A stretch of DNA of 64,000 nt from Xylogone sp. PMI_703. Its lineage: Eukaryota > Ascomycota > Leotiomycetes. The translations under genes and the position numbers were made by a program. The notes below the pieces were generated by a model, which was not told the origin of the DNA, ran no database searches, and saw only the letters and a program-made list of their open reading frames with translations. Location: the NCBI GenBank assembly GCA_021399445.1, contig JAJTUQ010000001.1:186001-250000 (forward strand), in the 5' to 3' direction. Positions 10,564 to 21,467 of the stretch are shown here, in pieces (the first letter of the stretch is position 1; the number at the start of each line of letters is the position of its first letter).

Positions 10564-11646
10564 ATGACTTCGAAGTCCTCAGTCCTGTCACAGACGCTGC
10601 CACGTCTTGTGCTTGGTGGTGCAGGTTTTAGTTTCCAGACGCATCCAGATCCCGAGTCCCTACCTATTGTAGACATAGTCAAACAGGCCTTTGATCGCGG
10701 CTTGCTGGCCATCGATACTTCGCCATTTTACGAACCATCAGAGCAATTGCTTGGACATGCACTAGCACAACCCCAGATCACGAGTTGCTATACAAGATCA
10801 GACTATATTCTAATGACTAAGGTCGGCCGAACAGGCCCAGATACATATGATTACTCACCTGCCTGGGTGAGGAAGTCGGTCACAAGATCGCTCAAGAGGC
10901 TTGGAACCTCCTATTTAGACGTTGTCTTCTGTCATGATATCGAGGCGGTAACGGACCAGGATGTCCTCGATGCCGTTGGAGAGCTTCTTTCTTTTGTCCA
11001 GCAGGGAATTGTAAAGCTGATTGGTCTTTCAAGCTACCGTATTGACCTTTTAAGCCAGCGTGCGCTTCTCGTGAGGGAGCGGTTCGGCAGACCTGTAGAT
11101 GTGGTTCAGAACTGGGGTCAGCTCACTTTGCAGAACTCTCTGCTAGAGTCTCAGGCGCTAGAAGACTTCAAGAATGCTGGAGTATCACATATATTTAGCT
11201 CTAGTCCTCTGGGCATTGGACTCCTACGTCGTGGCGGTGTGCCTCAGGGCAAATTTGGTGACTTCCACCCTGCCCCTGAAGGGCTTCGTGCAGCTTCACG
11301 GGAGCTTTCCAGCTACATAGATACGCAGGGAGAAAATCTGGCATCTGTTGCTCTTCGGTATTCTGTCTGGCGAGCACAGGTGGCAGCGCAGCATCATGGC
11401 CTGGCCATCTCAACCATCACTGGTATCAGTACGCCTGCTGAGCTGCTGGAGAATGTGAATACCGTAGAGAAACTCCTGCAGGGAGACTTGAGGAATCCCA
11501 CCATTAATCTCGCACAGGTAGAGGTTGATAAGCCACTTTTTGACAAGGCACGCAGCATCTTAGGAGACTGGGTAAACTGGACTTACACGATTCCGGCAGA
11601 AGGATGGGATCCCCAGTTGAAATGCAATGTTAAACAAGATGCATAA
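10564..11646 (+). CDS. Aldo-keto reductase, Ara2/L-galactose (L-fucose) dehydrogenase-like
   Basis: Intronless 360-residue protein; the ATG at 10564 is used because the longer frame begins at a TTG (10546). The AKR tetrad is visible: Asp51 and Tyr56 (AIDTSPFYEPSE), Lys86 (MTKVGR) and His124 (VFCHDIE). The strongest family resemblance is to yeast D-arabinose dehydrogenase Ara2 and plant L-galactose dehydrogenase (LVLGGA start, PESLPIVDIV, DTSPFYEPSE, TKVGRTG, YSPAWVRKSV, SYLDVVFCHD). Those enzymes oxidise the C1 hydroxyl of sugars with the D-arabino/L-galacto/L-fuco configuration to lactones. That stereochemistry fits the sugar released by the adjacent GH95. Predicted cytosolic. The exact sugar and NAD/NADP preference are not determined. 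Confidence 0.9.
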   Translation: MTSKSSVLSQTLPRLVLGGAGFSFQTHPDPESLPIVDIVKQAFDRGLLAIDTSPFYEPSEQLLGHALAQPQITSCYTRSDYILMTKVGRTGPDTYDYSPAWVRKSVTRSLKRLGTSYLDVVFCHDIEAVTDQDVLDAVGELLSFVQQGIVKLIGLSSYRIDLLSQRALLVRERFGRPVDVVQNWGQLTLQNSLLESQALEDFKNAGVSHIFSSSPLGIGLLRRGGVPQGKFGDFHPAPEGLRAASRELSSYIDTQGENLASVALRYSVWRAQVAAQHHGLAISTITGISTPAELLENVNTVEKLLQGDLRNPTINLAQVEVDKPLFDKARSILGDWVNWTYTIPAEGWDPQLKCNVKQDA

Positions 11647-11864
11647 GACGACAATTACTGCACCAGATGAGCCTACAGTCATCCATACCGATTCACAGGA
11701 ACGTGTAACGTATTAGATATCAGGATTACATAGAGTTCAAGACCATCGTAATGTAACTATTTACGCTTTACCGCTGGATTTATACCGACTGTCACGGCTC
11801 TGGCCATCAATAGGTTTAGAATGCGCATTGATCGCGGCTTAATAAAAGGCCCAAAGACAACTCT

Positions 11865-14432
11865 TCATTTCAGGGACACAGTATAACTCTTCCCGGCCTC
11901 TGTCTCCAACAACAGCATTCCGCCGAAGCTAACAGCATCATCAGCAACCAAATTCCTCACACTGCTTGCACCAATCACCGAGCCACCGACTGTTACCACA
12001 GTGCTCCCACCATTCCTGCTGTAAATTGTCGCTTTGGTCAGCTTCGCCCCTGAGCCCCAACTGATATCCACCGTGAACCCTCCTCTTGCTAGCAGACCCT
12101 TCACATGGCCACCGCCGTTAGTTGCCCATGCCATTGGGAGTGCTGGCAGCAGTCGTATCAAGGGTACTTTTTTTGACGGGTCACCTACACCGAGAGTAGC
12201 GGGCGTCCAAGCACCCGACTTTGAGACGTCCACGAGCTCATGGCTCTGTAGCAGGGCCTCAGCAACACCTGCAGGTGCACCAAAGTTGCCATCAATCTGG
12301 AACGGCGCTGGTGGGCCTGTATCCAGCAGACTTGTATAGTAGGTGTAGTTGACAAGTTGGTTGAGGAAGTTAGCCCCAACGCCATACTCTCCGTCAGCAT
12401 CGAAGATGCGCGCTGCCAGTGCAATGCTCCATGCACGCGACCAGCCCGTTGAGCCTCCATTGTGGCTCAGTCGACGCTCGATGGTGGCCTTGGACAGGTT
12501 GAACGTCGTCGCATTACTTGCTGTGATTTGACTGCCCGGGTACAAACCCCAGAGATGCGACCAGTGCCTGTGGCCGGGGTCAGTCTCGTTGAAGTCCTCT
12601 ACCCACTCGGCGATAGTGCCATACTGGCTAGCACGTAACGGCATGAGACTTGCACGGAGGCTTTGGGCGTCTGCGGCTAGCGAGGCGTCCGTCTCGTTCA
12701 GGATCGCCATGGAGTCCAGAACGATGCCGCAAATCGTCCATATTAAAGTGTTGTCAATTGTCGACCCGTAGGTAAGCGCGGCGCCAGTGTCGTCGCTCCC
12801 CGGAAGTAGGTACTCATTCTCAGGGGAGAGCGACGGGCTGTTAACGCGATACCCACGCCAGGTGATCGTGTGAGACACGTAGAACTTGAGCACATCCTTG
12901 AATATGGGCAGGCTGCGCTGCAGCTCTGCAGTATCCCCTGTAAACAAATAATGGTCCCAAAGGTGTGTAGCAAGCCACGCAAGGCCGCCGTTCCAGTAAG
13001 TGGATGAAATGTAGTTATCCTGGGGAGCTGTGTCGGCCCAGCAATCGGTATTGTGGTGTGCTACTGCACCAGATGCGTTGTACATAGTCTTAGCTGTTTC
13101 GAGGCCCGATGTGTGCATACGAGCAACGAGGTCATGCAGTGGCCCTGTGAGATCAGCCAGATCTGTGTTGTTCAGGAGTTAGTCAGGAGCCGTGATTATA
13201 TAGCTAATAAAAGGACCAGCAGACTCACTTCCGACCAATGCAGGCCAATAGTTCATCTCAAGGTTAATATTAATGGTGTACTTCGACCCCCAGGACGGGT
13301 TCATATCAACGTTCCAGATGCCTTGGAGGTTGGGTGGCAGGGTGCCATTTCGTGAGCTCGAGATGAGTAAATACCGTGCCAGCTGGAAGTATAAGGATGC
13401 AACTTCCGGGTCGAAGTCTTTGCTCAGGGCGGCCATACGAGCACTGGTGGTGAGGCTCTTCTGCGCAGGTGTGGAGCGGCCCAAGTTGAGGTCGACACGA
13501 CCCATGTATTCCTGATAGTCTGCCACATGAGCCTTGCGGATAACCTCGTATGATGAGGCTGCAGCAGCTGTCAAATCCTTCAAGACTGCACCCTGGGGAT
13601 CTGTCTCATAGAAGGTGGTGCGTGCTGCGTAGTAGACCCATGCCTCGGTGGCATTCGACACCAAGATGGTATCTCCAATCGTCTTCACAGTGCCTCCAGG
13701 ACTCACGATTTTGGCACCACACACAGCGCCAATAGCGTGAAGCCCCCCACTGCCGGTCCCATAGATCACGGTGCTGCTGTCGATTCTCTCGCTGTAATCC
13801 TCCCACTGATTGGCGCCCTCGGCCCCTCGCTCCAGATGAACGTAGAAGTTGAGGTCGCCGGGGGTGTCGACGGCAATGCGTATCGCAATTACCTCCTGCG
13901 GATTGCTGGCTAGGTACTCGCGCTGGTATGTCACACCGTTGACGGTGTAGTAAACCCCAGCTGTGCTATCATTCAGGTCAAGCCAGCGCTGATAGTTGGT
14001 GACGGTGGAGCTGTGGTTCATGGCCAGCGTAATGTCGCCGAGGGTCGTGTAGTGCTGGGCACTCACGGGCAAGCCAGCGTACGCAAACGTCGCCAGTGTA
14101 GCAGCTTGGGTAATGAGCCCGGCCGCCAGCTCGCTCTGCATCGTCGGCATGTACTCAGTCGCATCCGGATTGACGCGTGAACGCTTCCCACCAGCCCAGA
14201 AGCTGTCCTCGTTGGTGTATATTGTTTCGGTGGCGGCAGTCCCGGCAATGGCTGCGCCAAGGCGTCCGTTGCCAATCATGAAACTATCATTGTAGTGCAC
14301 CGCAGCCACGGAGTCCCAAATTCGCGTTGGTATAGATCCCGAGTTTGGCGGAGGGAGAGACTGGGTGTTGACGGCAGGAACTATACAGAGACAGAGGGCT
14401 GAACCCACGACAGCCAATCTCGAGAGAGCCAT
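11865..14432 (-). CDS. Secreted GH95 alpha-L-fucosidase / alpha-L-galactosidase
   Basis: Two exons on the minus strand: 14432-13229 and 13162-11865, with a 66-nt intron. They total 2502 nt and encode 833 residues. I start at the second ATG of the open frame because it gives a clean signal peptide (MALSRLAVVGSALCLCIVPA); the upstream ATG at 14477 would mask it. GH95 landmarks are present: IGNGRLGAAIAG with TNEDSFWAGG near the N-terminus, NLEMNYWPALVG at the exon junction (about 390-401), PSLSPEN near 511-517, HRHWSHLWGLYPG near 600, and IDGNFGAPAG at 691-700. Family enzymes invert alpha-1,2-fucosides; some prefer alpha-L-galactose. The protein is likely exported to trim xyloglucan, mucin or similar glycans and feed the permease and AKR nearby. 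Confidence 0.93.
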
Positions 14433-15733
14433 GTTGATGATGGTATCTCTGAGCGTACGACAAGACGGAATACACACCTTAAAAGTAGACTACAATAGTT
14501 TAAATATTTGACTGCGGCATTAGAAGAGGAGGCATGTAGATCTTGCCGGCTCAACTGTATCCAGTGCACCGACTCCAAAGGTATCGCGGCCACAAAGCTC
14601 TGTGGTTGGGGAAGAACGAAGTGCATCATCATTCCAGGGGAATGTATACCACCGGGGTACCTGTCAATTGGTGGAATTTGTGTGGCCATGGTCGGTCCTA
14701 CAAATACAACTTGGATTAATTCTGTCTGGCTGGTGTATGACGATCTCCAAGGGTGATTCTCTGAAAGACCTACTGTGCATAGCGGCCTAGGAAGGCGTGT
14801 ATAACGGCACTTCTCCGAACCCGTTACTCACCGCACGCTGCGTCGATTAATTACTCAAGCTCCAAAGGAGGAATCTTCCCCCGCTGAGGGCAGTGATCCT
14901 ATGAATGAGATACGTTGAAATCGAACGCCTGAGCAAAGCTGCATACAAGCGCAAAACTTCCGCGACGTGTATGGCGCGTATAATACCGTGTAATGGAGGG
15001 GAAATACATATCTTTCCAGGGTGGATCAGAGAGTACCTATCTCCAACCGGGCACGATTACTCCTCAAGGCTTTCAAGGCTGTCAAGGCAGGTCGGTCCGT
15101 ACTCATCGGCTATTCTCACTATGGCTAGTGCGACCGACGATTAGAAGAAGGAAGACGAATATGGAGGATCGAGGGAAGATGCATGGCGGAGCGAGAATAG
15201 CCCCGGGGAAAACGGGTCCCTTCATACAACTGTGTAGGTACCACCTGCACTACTTATTAGAATCTTCATATCTCCCTAAATACATGTAATACACCCTTAA
15301 TGTTAAGCTTATTGTTGCGTACGATTAGCTATCACCGTTACTGTGAATTGACAGAATTCAGGTATTAAAATTATGTAAAATTTTATGTATACCAACTTAG
15401 TTAGCTCGCAAAAAGTTACCAATCCACAACAGGTGGAGTTGTTATCTCCATGACCCTGGACTAGTTGATAGAATAATGGTTATTACTTGCTCGTAGCTTA
15501 CCATTTTACTTACCATAGAGTGAAATATCAAATTCATTATATTTGCTTTCACACTCTGACGAAGCTTCGAGAACGATTGGCTTACGTTGTTAACTCTTCA
15601 ATTCCTACTCCTTTCGAGGTGAGACTCCGAGTGAGCAATCCTTACTATATATATTCGACAATATGCCACTTCAAGATAAAAGCCACTTCATATAACTGCT
15701 AATTATTATTACTCATCCTCTTCTTGACATCCC
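14433..15733. other. Intergenic, divergent promoters of GH95 and propeller gene
   Basis: 1.3 kb without a supported gene. It should hold both promoters. A degenerate copy of the dispersed element lies at 15259-15353. The open frames here lack family features. Confidence 0.5.
15259..15353 (+). repeat. Degenerate copy of dispersed 138-bp element
   Basis: Aligns by eye with 44561-44698 in the same orientation: AGAATCTT versus AGAAGCTT at the left, GTTGCGTACGATTAG in the middle, and TGAATTGACA at the right end. The left third is missing or unrecognisable. Confidence 0.6.
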
Positions 15734-16932
15734 ATGCCAAAAATGAAGATCCCGGCTGTGAGTAACTTTCTGATCTGGACTTTGACTTTGGCTACCACAA
15801 GCGCGCACAGAAGTGTAGGCCGTAGCCAGCACGGAATTCTGGATGACCGCCAGCAACATGGAGTTCTGGATGATCGCCAGCTCGGAAGTCCGAGTCATAG
15901 GCTCAAGAAACTCGGACGAGACGAAGGAATTGTTGAATATGCCACTGTCTCAATACTAGACACTCCCTGTGAGACAGAATTCCACCCGGATCAACTTGAT
16001 ATTGCCTGGGTTGAACTTGTTGCAACCAGCATGATTCTACGGGTGAACTTGACCAGCGGTGAACAACATAGATTCCCTCTCAAGAATCCCGTGGGAATCC
16101 CCAGCGGCATGGAATTCGTGGCGGATGGATTCTTATGGTTTCAGAGATAGCTAGCAACAGCATGGTGAGGTTGGATCCGACGGACGGCAGCATGACTGAA
16201 TACCCGTTCCCGTGGACCAATATCTCCGCTATTGATAACCTCCCTGCAGGCATACGCGGCGGTGTTGATGTTTCTGGCAACCGGGATCGTGGAGCGTGGT
16301 TCACAGCTCCCGCGCTCGACGCTATTGGTCGCATTGATATTGATACCTTCGAATTCGAGCTGTACCCGCTACCAAACCTGCTGTCGGGGCCACTCATTAT
16401 TCAAGGTGGGCCGGGCTCTACTATGGTGTTCTCAGAAGTCTTCGGCAACAGAGTCGGTACCATTGATGTGTATACCAAGGAGATTACAGAGTACGAAATC
16501 CCCACGCCGCTATCCTTGGTCTACGGCGTCGCCACCGACCCCGACGGCCTCATCTGGTGGACTGGGACAGGCAGCGGCAACTTTGGCACTATTGATGTGA
16601 CAACGGGCGAGGTGACTGAGATTTCCGTCGCCGAAATCCGCGCTGCTGGGAACTCGACTGTCGTTGGTGATCCAGCAAGCATTGGGACCTCTGGGGCATT
16701 GGCGCTGCCGGGGCCGATACGCATAGGGTCTGACGGTAAGGTATATTTCACGGAAGGCGACTTGTTTGTGCTAGGAAATCGCATTGCGCAATACGACCCG
16801 GAGACGAAACAGCTCGTGGAGTTTGTGACTCCTGCTCATCTCAGTGGTGCATGTGGTCTCAACAGCCAACGTCCCGACGCCATGTTCTTCGCGGGGGCTA
16901 CTGGTGCTCATCTCGGTCGACTTCACTACTGA
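15734..16932 (+). pseudogene. Secreted beta-propeller (Vgb/SMP-30-like lyase or lactonase), frameshifted
   Basis: The N-terminal frame starts MPKMKIPAVSNFL with a signal peptide and stops at 16150. The C-terminal frame 16135-16932 continues the same protein without a gap in homology: LWF in the first frame joins SEIASNSMVRLDP in the second. One missing base near 16138-16141, next to a TTT run, explains it; no GT-AG intron can. The C-terminal part has repeated propeller blades (GRIDIDTFEFE, GTIDVYTKEITEYEIP, GTIDVTTGEVTEIS) as in streptogramin B lyase and SMP-30/gluconolactonase proteins. About 399 residues if repaired. It could have supplied a lactonase or a polysaccharide or glycoside lyase to the cluster. 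A homopolymer assembly error is a real alternative to true loss. Confidence 0.75.
15827..15877 (+). repeat. In-gene tandem duplication coding QHG-[IV]-LDDR
   Basis: Two adjacent units (15827-15850 and 15851-15877) encode QHGILDDR and QQHGVLDDR just after the predicted signal peptide, and a third unit begins QLG. The segment looks like a short pro-region or linker. Confidence 0.7.
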
Positions 16933-17608
16933 AAGCCGTGGAATCGAGGTCACGTTAAGGCTGTGTGCTATCTAACTTGCGTGGTTGAATTTCATTTATG
17001 GCCAGCCAGTTGATTTGTAATTAATCATCTTGATATAAGGTAGTGTTCAACCGAGAATATCTGAATAAGAGATTCCCATCTAGTTGAAGCATACTGGTCA
17101 CTATCAACCTTCTATTAATCTCTTACAATCTATCTACCTCCTCACTTAACTTACTGTAACAATATGTTAAGCCAGTCTGTTATAAATGCACATGCGCCAG
17201 TTTGAAATGGCGTGGCTTTACTGAGAAGCCGGTATGGATTCAATCGAGGAACGAGGAACGAGGAACGAGGCACGAAGGAACAACCAGCAAAGAAAGGAGG
17301 AATCAGAGATGGAATGTGGACCAATCAGACGAGCCGATGATCAGGTTGGAATTGCAGCACTGAAATTTGCATTTTCACATGTCAGAAACCCTCCGGATTA
17401 ACTTTAATTATGTCACTCAGAGAGTTGACCTGCAAGACATACGTCATCGCTAATTATCCTCGAGTTACGGTATTATGAAACGCGAATATCTTCATCGATC
17501 TAATTAATTAATTAATAACCTCTTTAAATAATCTTCTTCATTCATCCACTTCTCTCGATTCTTCAACACTAGGCCGTTCTTTATCATCACCTTCTTTTTC
17601 CGCTTAGA
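16933..17608. other. Intergenic with heptamer repeat
   Basis: 676 bp of AT-rich spacer and promoter of the flavin monooxygenase gene. A CGAGGAA heptamer is repeated about four times at 17245-17272. No gene was seen. Confidence 0.5.
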
Positions 17609-19135
17609 ATGGAAAACCCCATCTTTCACCCGTTTGTGTTCCTCTACCAACTGGTCCAGTGGTTCTTAAATATCCTCCTGTCTCCTACTCCACCACCTCC
17701 AAATGCCAAGCTAGGAAGACCCAAAATCGCCATCATCGGTGCTGGCATCACCGGCGTTTCCTCAGCAGCACATTGCATCGGGCATGGCTTTGACTGTCAC
17801 ATCTTCGAAGCCGGCCCTCGGAAAAATCTGGGAGGCATTTGGAGCCGAGTAAATAACACGTCTGGCTTGCAGATTCACTCACTGATGTACCGTTTCTTTC
17901 CATCTGTCGAGTGGAAAGGAGGATACCCCAATCGCGACCAGATTGTTAGTCAAGTCACCGAGGTATGGAAGAAATATGGACTCGAGGAACGGACGACTTT
18001 TGAGATGAAGGTTGAGAACATCTACAAAGACGAGAAAGGGAGATGGGTCATCAATAATCCTTCTAATGGTCGTTTTGACGGGGTCATCGCAGCGGTGGGC
18101 ACATGTGGCGACCCCCAAATGCCGCACCTCCAAGGACAAGAGCAATTCAAGGGTGAGATCTACCACTCATCCGACCTCACCGGCCGTGAGGCAAAAGGCA
18201 AGAGCATCATCATCATCGGTGGAGGCGCCAGTGCTGTCGAAGCCCTCGAATTTGCAGGCCATGAAGAAGCATCCAAGGTAACCATCCTCGCCCGCTCAGA
18301 CAAGTGGATCATCCCCCGCAACCCGGTAGTGGACATCCTCCTTTCATTTAACATCTTTGGCCAAGAAACCTTTCTATCCTGGATCCCCGAAACGCTGCTC
18401 AAGAAGTGGTTCTATCGCGACCTCGAAGACCTTGCCCCCACAGACAAAGGTCTTTTCACCGGGACTCCAATGGTAAACTCTGACGTGATGGACAAAATCC
18501 GTGCCGGTGGCGCCGAATGGCTTCGCGGCGACATTGAACACTTCACCCCGGACGGGATCCTCTTCAACCATCGCTCCAAAGGCGTTCCCAAAGGCGGCAT
18601 TGGCCGTGAAAAGCTAATCAAAGGTGACATGGTCATTCTTGCAACGGGCTATAAACGCCCCTCTCTCTCCTTCCTCCCCCACGACGTTTTCATAGAACCC
18701 TACTCTCCTCCCAACTGGTATTTGCAGTGTTTCCCACCAAACCATCCCAGCCTTCTCGGCCTCAACTGCACATACACCAATGCGATTGGTACAGTAGGGA
18801 ATTGGCACATTGGGATATACACTAGGATTCTTCTCATGTTCCTCGTCGATCCACTGTCCAGGCCACATCCATACTGGATGCAGCGCTGGATCGACATGAC
18901 CCGGTTTATTAAAAGATTCTCCCCAACGGGTGCATTTGATTTCTTTACGTACACCGAGCTGGTATGGTGGTTCGCGTTTTGTATTGCAATCAATCCGTTT
19001 AGATGGAAGTGGGCTTTCTTCGTGTTTTATGGGTTGGGGGAGGCGCTGCCAAAGAGGGTGGTCAATACGGAGGATGCGGTGAGGAATGGGATTGGGATGG
19101 AGAAGGGGAGGGGGGATGTGGGACAGAGTTTTTGA
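17609..19135 (+). CDS. Flavin-containing monooxygenase (FMO-like)
   Basis: Intronless 508-residue protein. A hydrophobic N-terminal stretch (about 8-25) suggests a membrane anchor. The FAD-binding motif GAGITG lies at 44-49, the FMO-type FKGEIYHSS near 186, a second dinucleotide motif IIGGGASAVEAL near 210, and the ATGY motif (ILATGYKRP) about two thirds along. The class hydroxylates soft nucleophiles (N or S) or does Baeyer-Villiger oxidation, using NADPH and O2. It is convergent with the Zn2Cys6 gene at 19198 (62 bp apart) and may belong to a small oxidoreductase group with the SDR and methyltransferase genes. The substrate is unknown. Confidence 0.9.
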   Translation: MENPIFHPFVFLYQLVQWFLNILLSPTPPPPNAKLGRPKIAIIGAGITGVSSAAHCIGHGFDCHIFEAGPRKNLGGIWSRVNNTSGLQIHSLMYRFFPSVEWKGGYPNRDQIVSQVTEVWKKYGLEERTTFEMKVENIYKDEKGRWVINNPSNGRFDGVIAAVGTCGDPQMPHLQGQEQFKGEIYHSSDLTGREAKGKSIIIIGGGASAVEALEFAGHEEASKVTILARSDKWIIPRNPVVDILLSFNIFGQETFLSWIPETLLKKWFYRDLEDLAPTDKGLFTGTPMVNSDVMDKIRAGGAEWLRGDIEHFTPDGILFNHRSKGVPKGGIGREKLIKGDMVILATGYKRPSLSFLPHDVFIEPYSPPNWYLQCFPPNHPSLLGLNCTYTNAIGTVGNWHIGIYTRILLMFLVDPLSRPHPYWMQRWIDMTRFIKRFSPTGAFDFFTYTELVWWFAFCIAINPFRWKWAFFVFYGLGEALPKRVVNTEDAVRNGIGMEKGRGDVGQSF

Positions 19136-19197
19136 AATGAATCTTAAAGATAAGGCTTGTAAACTGATTTCTCTAGTATCTGAGTTCTTACCTACAT

Positions 19198-21140
19198 TCA
19201 AGATATATATGCTATTTCTCTTGCTTCTATAATCTTCAAGTACGCTCCTTTATTGTAAAGAACCGGTCAACATCGATGCTCACCTCTTTGACGTGGGGAA
19301 AGCTTAAAATAGAAAGAACATACCTGCAACTCTCCATTTTCCGTCCAACACTTTTAATACCTTCTTTAACATATCTAGAGACTCTAGTGTTTCTGGATTT
19401 TTATCCACCTGGTATAGATGAACATATGTAGCTGCGCACTGGTATATCGTATGTAGAAAGAATGGAGAGAAGTCATCAAAGGCAGGAGCTGGGAGAACAT
19501 GGAAATAGAGTCGTGTAGCAGCAGCCATGTCTTTTGCTATCCTTTCTATGACGGATCGGGAGTAGGTATGATCCATCACTGGATCGAGTGATTTCACATT
19601 CGGGGAAGAATATCTCTCATGAAGTATCATGAGAGTGCTAGCTAAGCGTTAGTTTCTTCGATATAGCTCTTTATATTTTTACTCTTAACCTTACATACCT
19701 TTCCAAGATTGCCGACTGGTTACAGATTGGAGTCGGGCTTTCTTGGCTCTCCGTTTCGGAAACTTCAAGCAATGCGTGAATAGTGCGATCAAGTTGTATT
19801 GCTTCCTCATAATGAGCTCTTGCATCTGACGTATTGTCAGATACGTGCCTTAGGACTTGACTGAGCAGCTTTGCGATGTGAGCAACGAGGGTGAACCTTC
19901 CCATATTGGCACTGGATGGGGATGCAGTTGTGAACAATTCGCCTGTTGGCATGATCTACTTCGGTTTAGTCCAATAAGATCATCGTTGTTTGGAAACACA
20001 TACACCTTGATCCCACAAGGCATCATCGGACGGCAAGCTGTCTTCCGGTTGAGGATCTTCCGATGCAAAAGGCCGCCCTGGACATCCGAGACTTACAAAA
20101 CTTATTAAGGTCAGTATCAACGCGACTCTGATAATATACTGAGCTAAAGAAAATGGTATGTAGAGGAGTAGGACGGGGAAAATAATATGCTATACCGATC
20201 CACGATTATAATCGCCCACCAGACCCTCTTTTCCTCTTCCAGTTCAACCCAGCTGAATGGCTTCTTAACTTTATGTGTTCCTCTTGGATTAATACCAAGT
20301 GAATATCCATACCGAGCACAAGAAGCAATAGACATGTACGCTGAGGGATATACACCGTGGCCCAGCTCATACACTGCAATCAAAATCCCGGCCTGTAAGG
20401 CCTGTATTGAGAAAATACCTGCGGTCTCAACTGTGAGATAGTATTGCTTTACCTGAGAATAAAGCGGGGTTCTTGGGTCCCCGTCATTTTCTGATGGCCT
20501 CCATTTGAGCAGCTTCATGGACAAATGCAGCAAGGCAACGTCTGGGCTGGACCGCGATGAAATGTGCAGTAGCCGTTCATAAAGTCGCTTCTTCGAAATA
20601 ATCGGTATCCATGGATGGACATATTTGAAGAACCACGAGGCAGTTTCTTGCACCTCTGCAGGAGTACCTAGAGTGTTAATGACAGCCGGTGGTATTGCAA
20701 AGTGGTCATTAGATACGTTCACGCCATGTCGTTGGAATATATCGAGATCCAGGAAGAAGACGGACAGTGCATCAGTATTCTGGTTTGGGCGGTTATTTGG
20801 AGTCGAGACAGCAAAGGGTAAAAAGCCCTGTGTGAATGGTCTATAGACAGAGGTCTCTTCCTGAATACCGGAGCTCCGTGTGTGGGTATGCCTTCCATAC
20901 GACGATTCAACTTCCTCTCCGGAAGAGGTCGGATATGTGGAGTATTGACAAGTCCAGTTTTTCCTATTGCCTCAGAAATCAGAAACACTATTTCCTCATT
21001 CACCGGATATGATCAAGCGCATTGGAATACCTCGCGCAGAGAGAGCACTTTGGAAGCCTCTTATCACATTTTCGCTTCCGTATTTTGCAGGATACGCACA
21101 CTTGCGAAGCATGCCCTGAGCTTCTATGCTGGGACTGCAT
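19198..21140 (-). CDS. Zn2Cys6 transcription factor with Fungal_trans domain
   Basis: Six exons on the minus strand: 21140-21031, 20963-20196, 20100-20004, 19955-19699, 19637-19324, 19247-19198. They total 1596 nt and encode 531 residues in frame. The zinc cluster is complete only after removing the first intron (20964-21030): Cys15, 18, 25, 32, 35 and 42. The middle homology region follows: FFKYVHPWIPIISKKRLYER, an acidic ELEEEKRVWWA segment, and VSLGCPGRPFASEDPQPED. The end AYLKIIEAREIAYIS is typical of this regulator class and requires a last intron at 19248-19323. It is divergent from the SDR gene and convergent with the FMO gene, so it may control either; that is inference. Confidence 0.87.
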
Positions 21141-21467
21141 TGCATTTCAAAACTTACCAAAATGAATCAGGGTATGATGTATGTTTGATGATAGCGACGG
21201 ATTATACGAATGTTGGCGGCCGCAATGATTAGGACTAGTTGCGGCCGAAGTACATTAGAGTTGCGGAAAACCAATCAATTTGCGGCCCCGTTCCGAAGTT
21301 ACTTTTTGTAGTGATATTACAACGGCCGTTGAGACCGTTGCATGATTGTTTTGATCCTGAGCTTCCAAGTTTGTATGAAAAGTTGAGTATAAATATGTAA
21401 GTGTATTTCAGTCAATTCAATATTCTTCACTTTCATCATCGTTATAATTCCCTTGATAAATTCTAAA
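21141..21467. promoter_or_regulatory. Divergent promoter, Zn2Cys6 gene / SDR gene
   Basis: 327 bp between opposed starts. It includes several GCGGCCG-like tracts (21216-21225, 21241-21247 and nearby), which are CGG-rich and could serve zinc-cluster binding. Confidence 0.4.
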
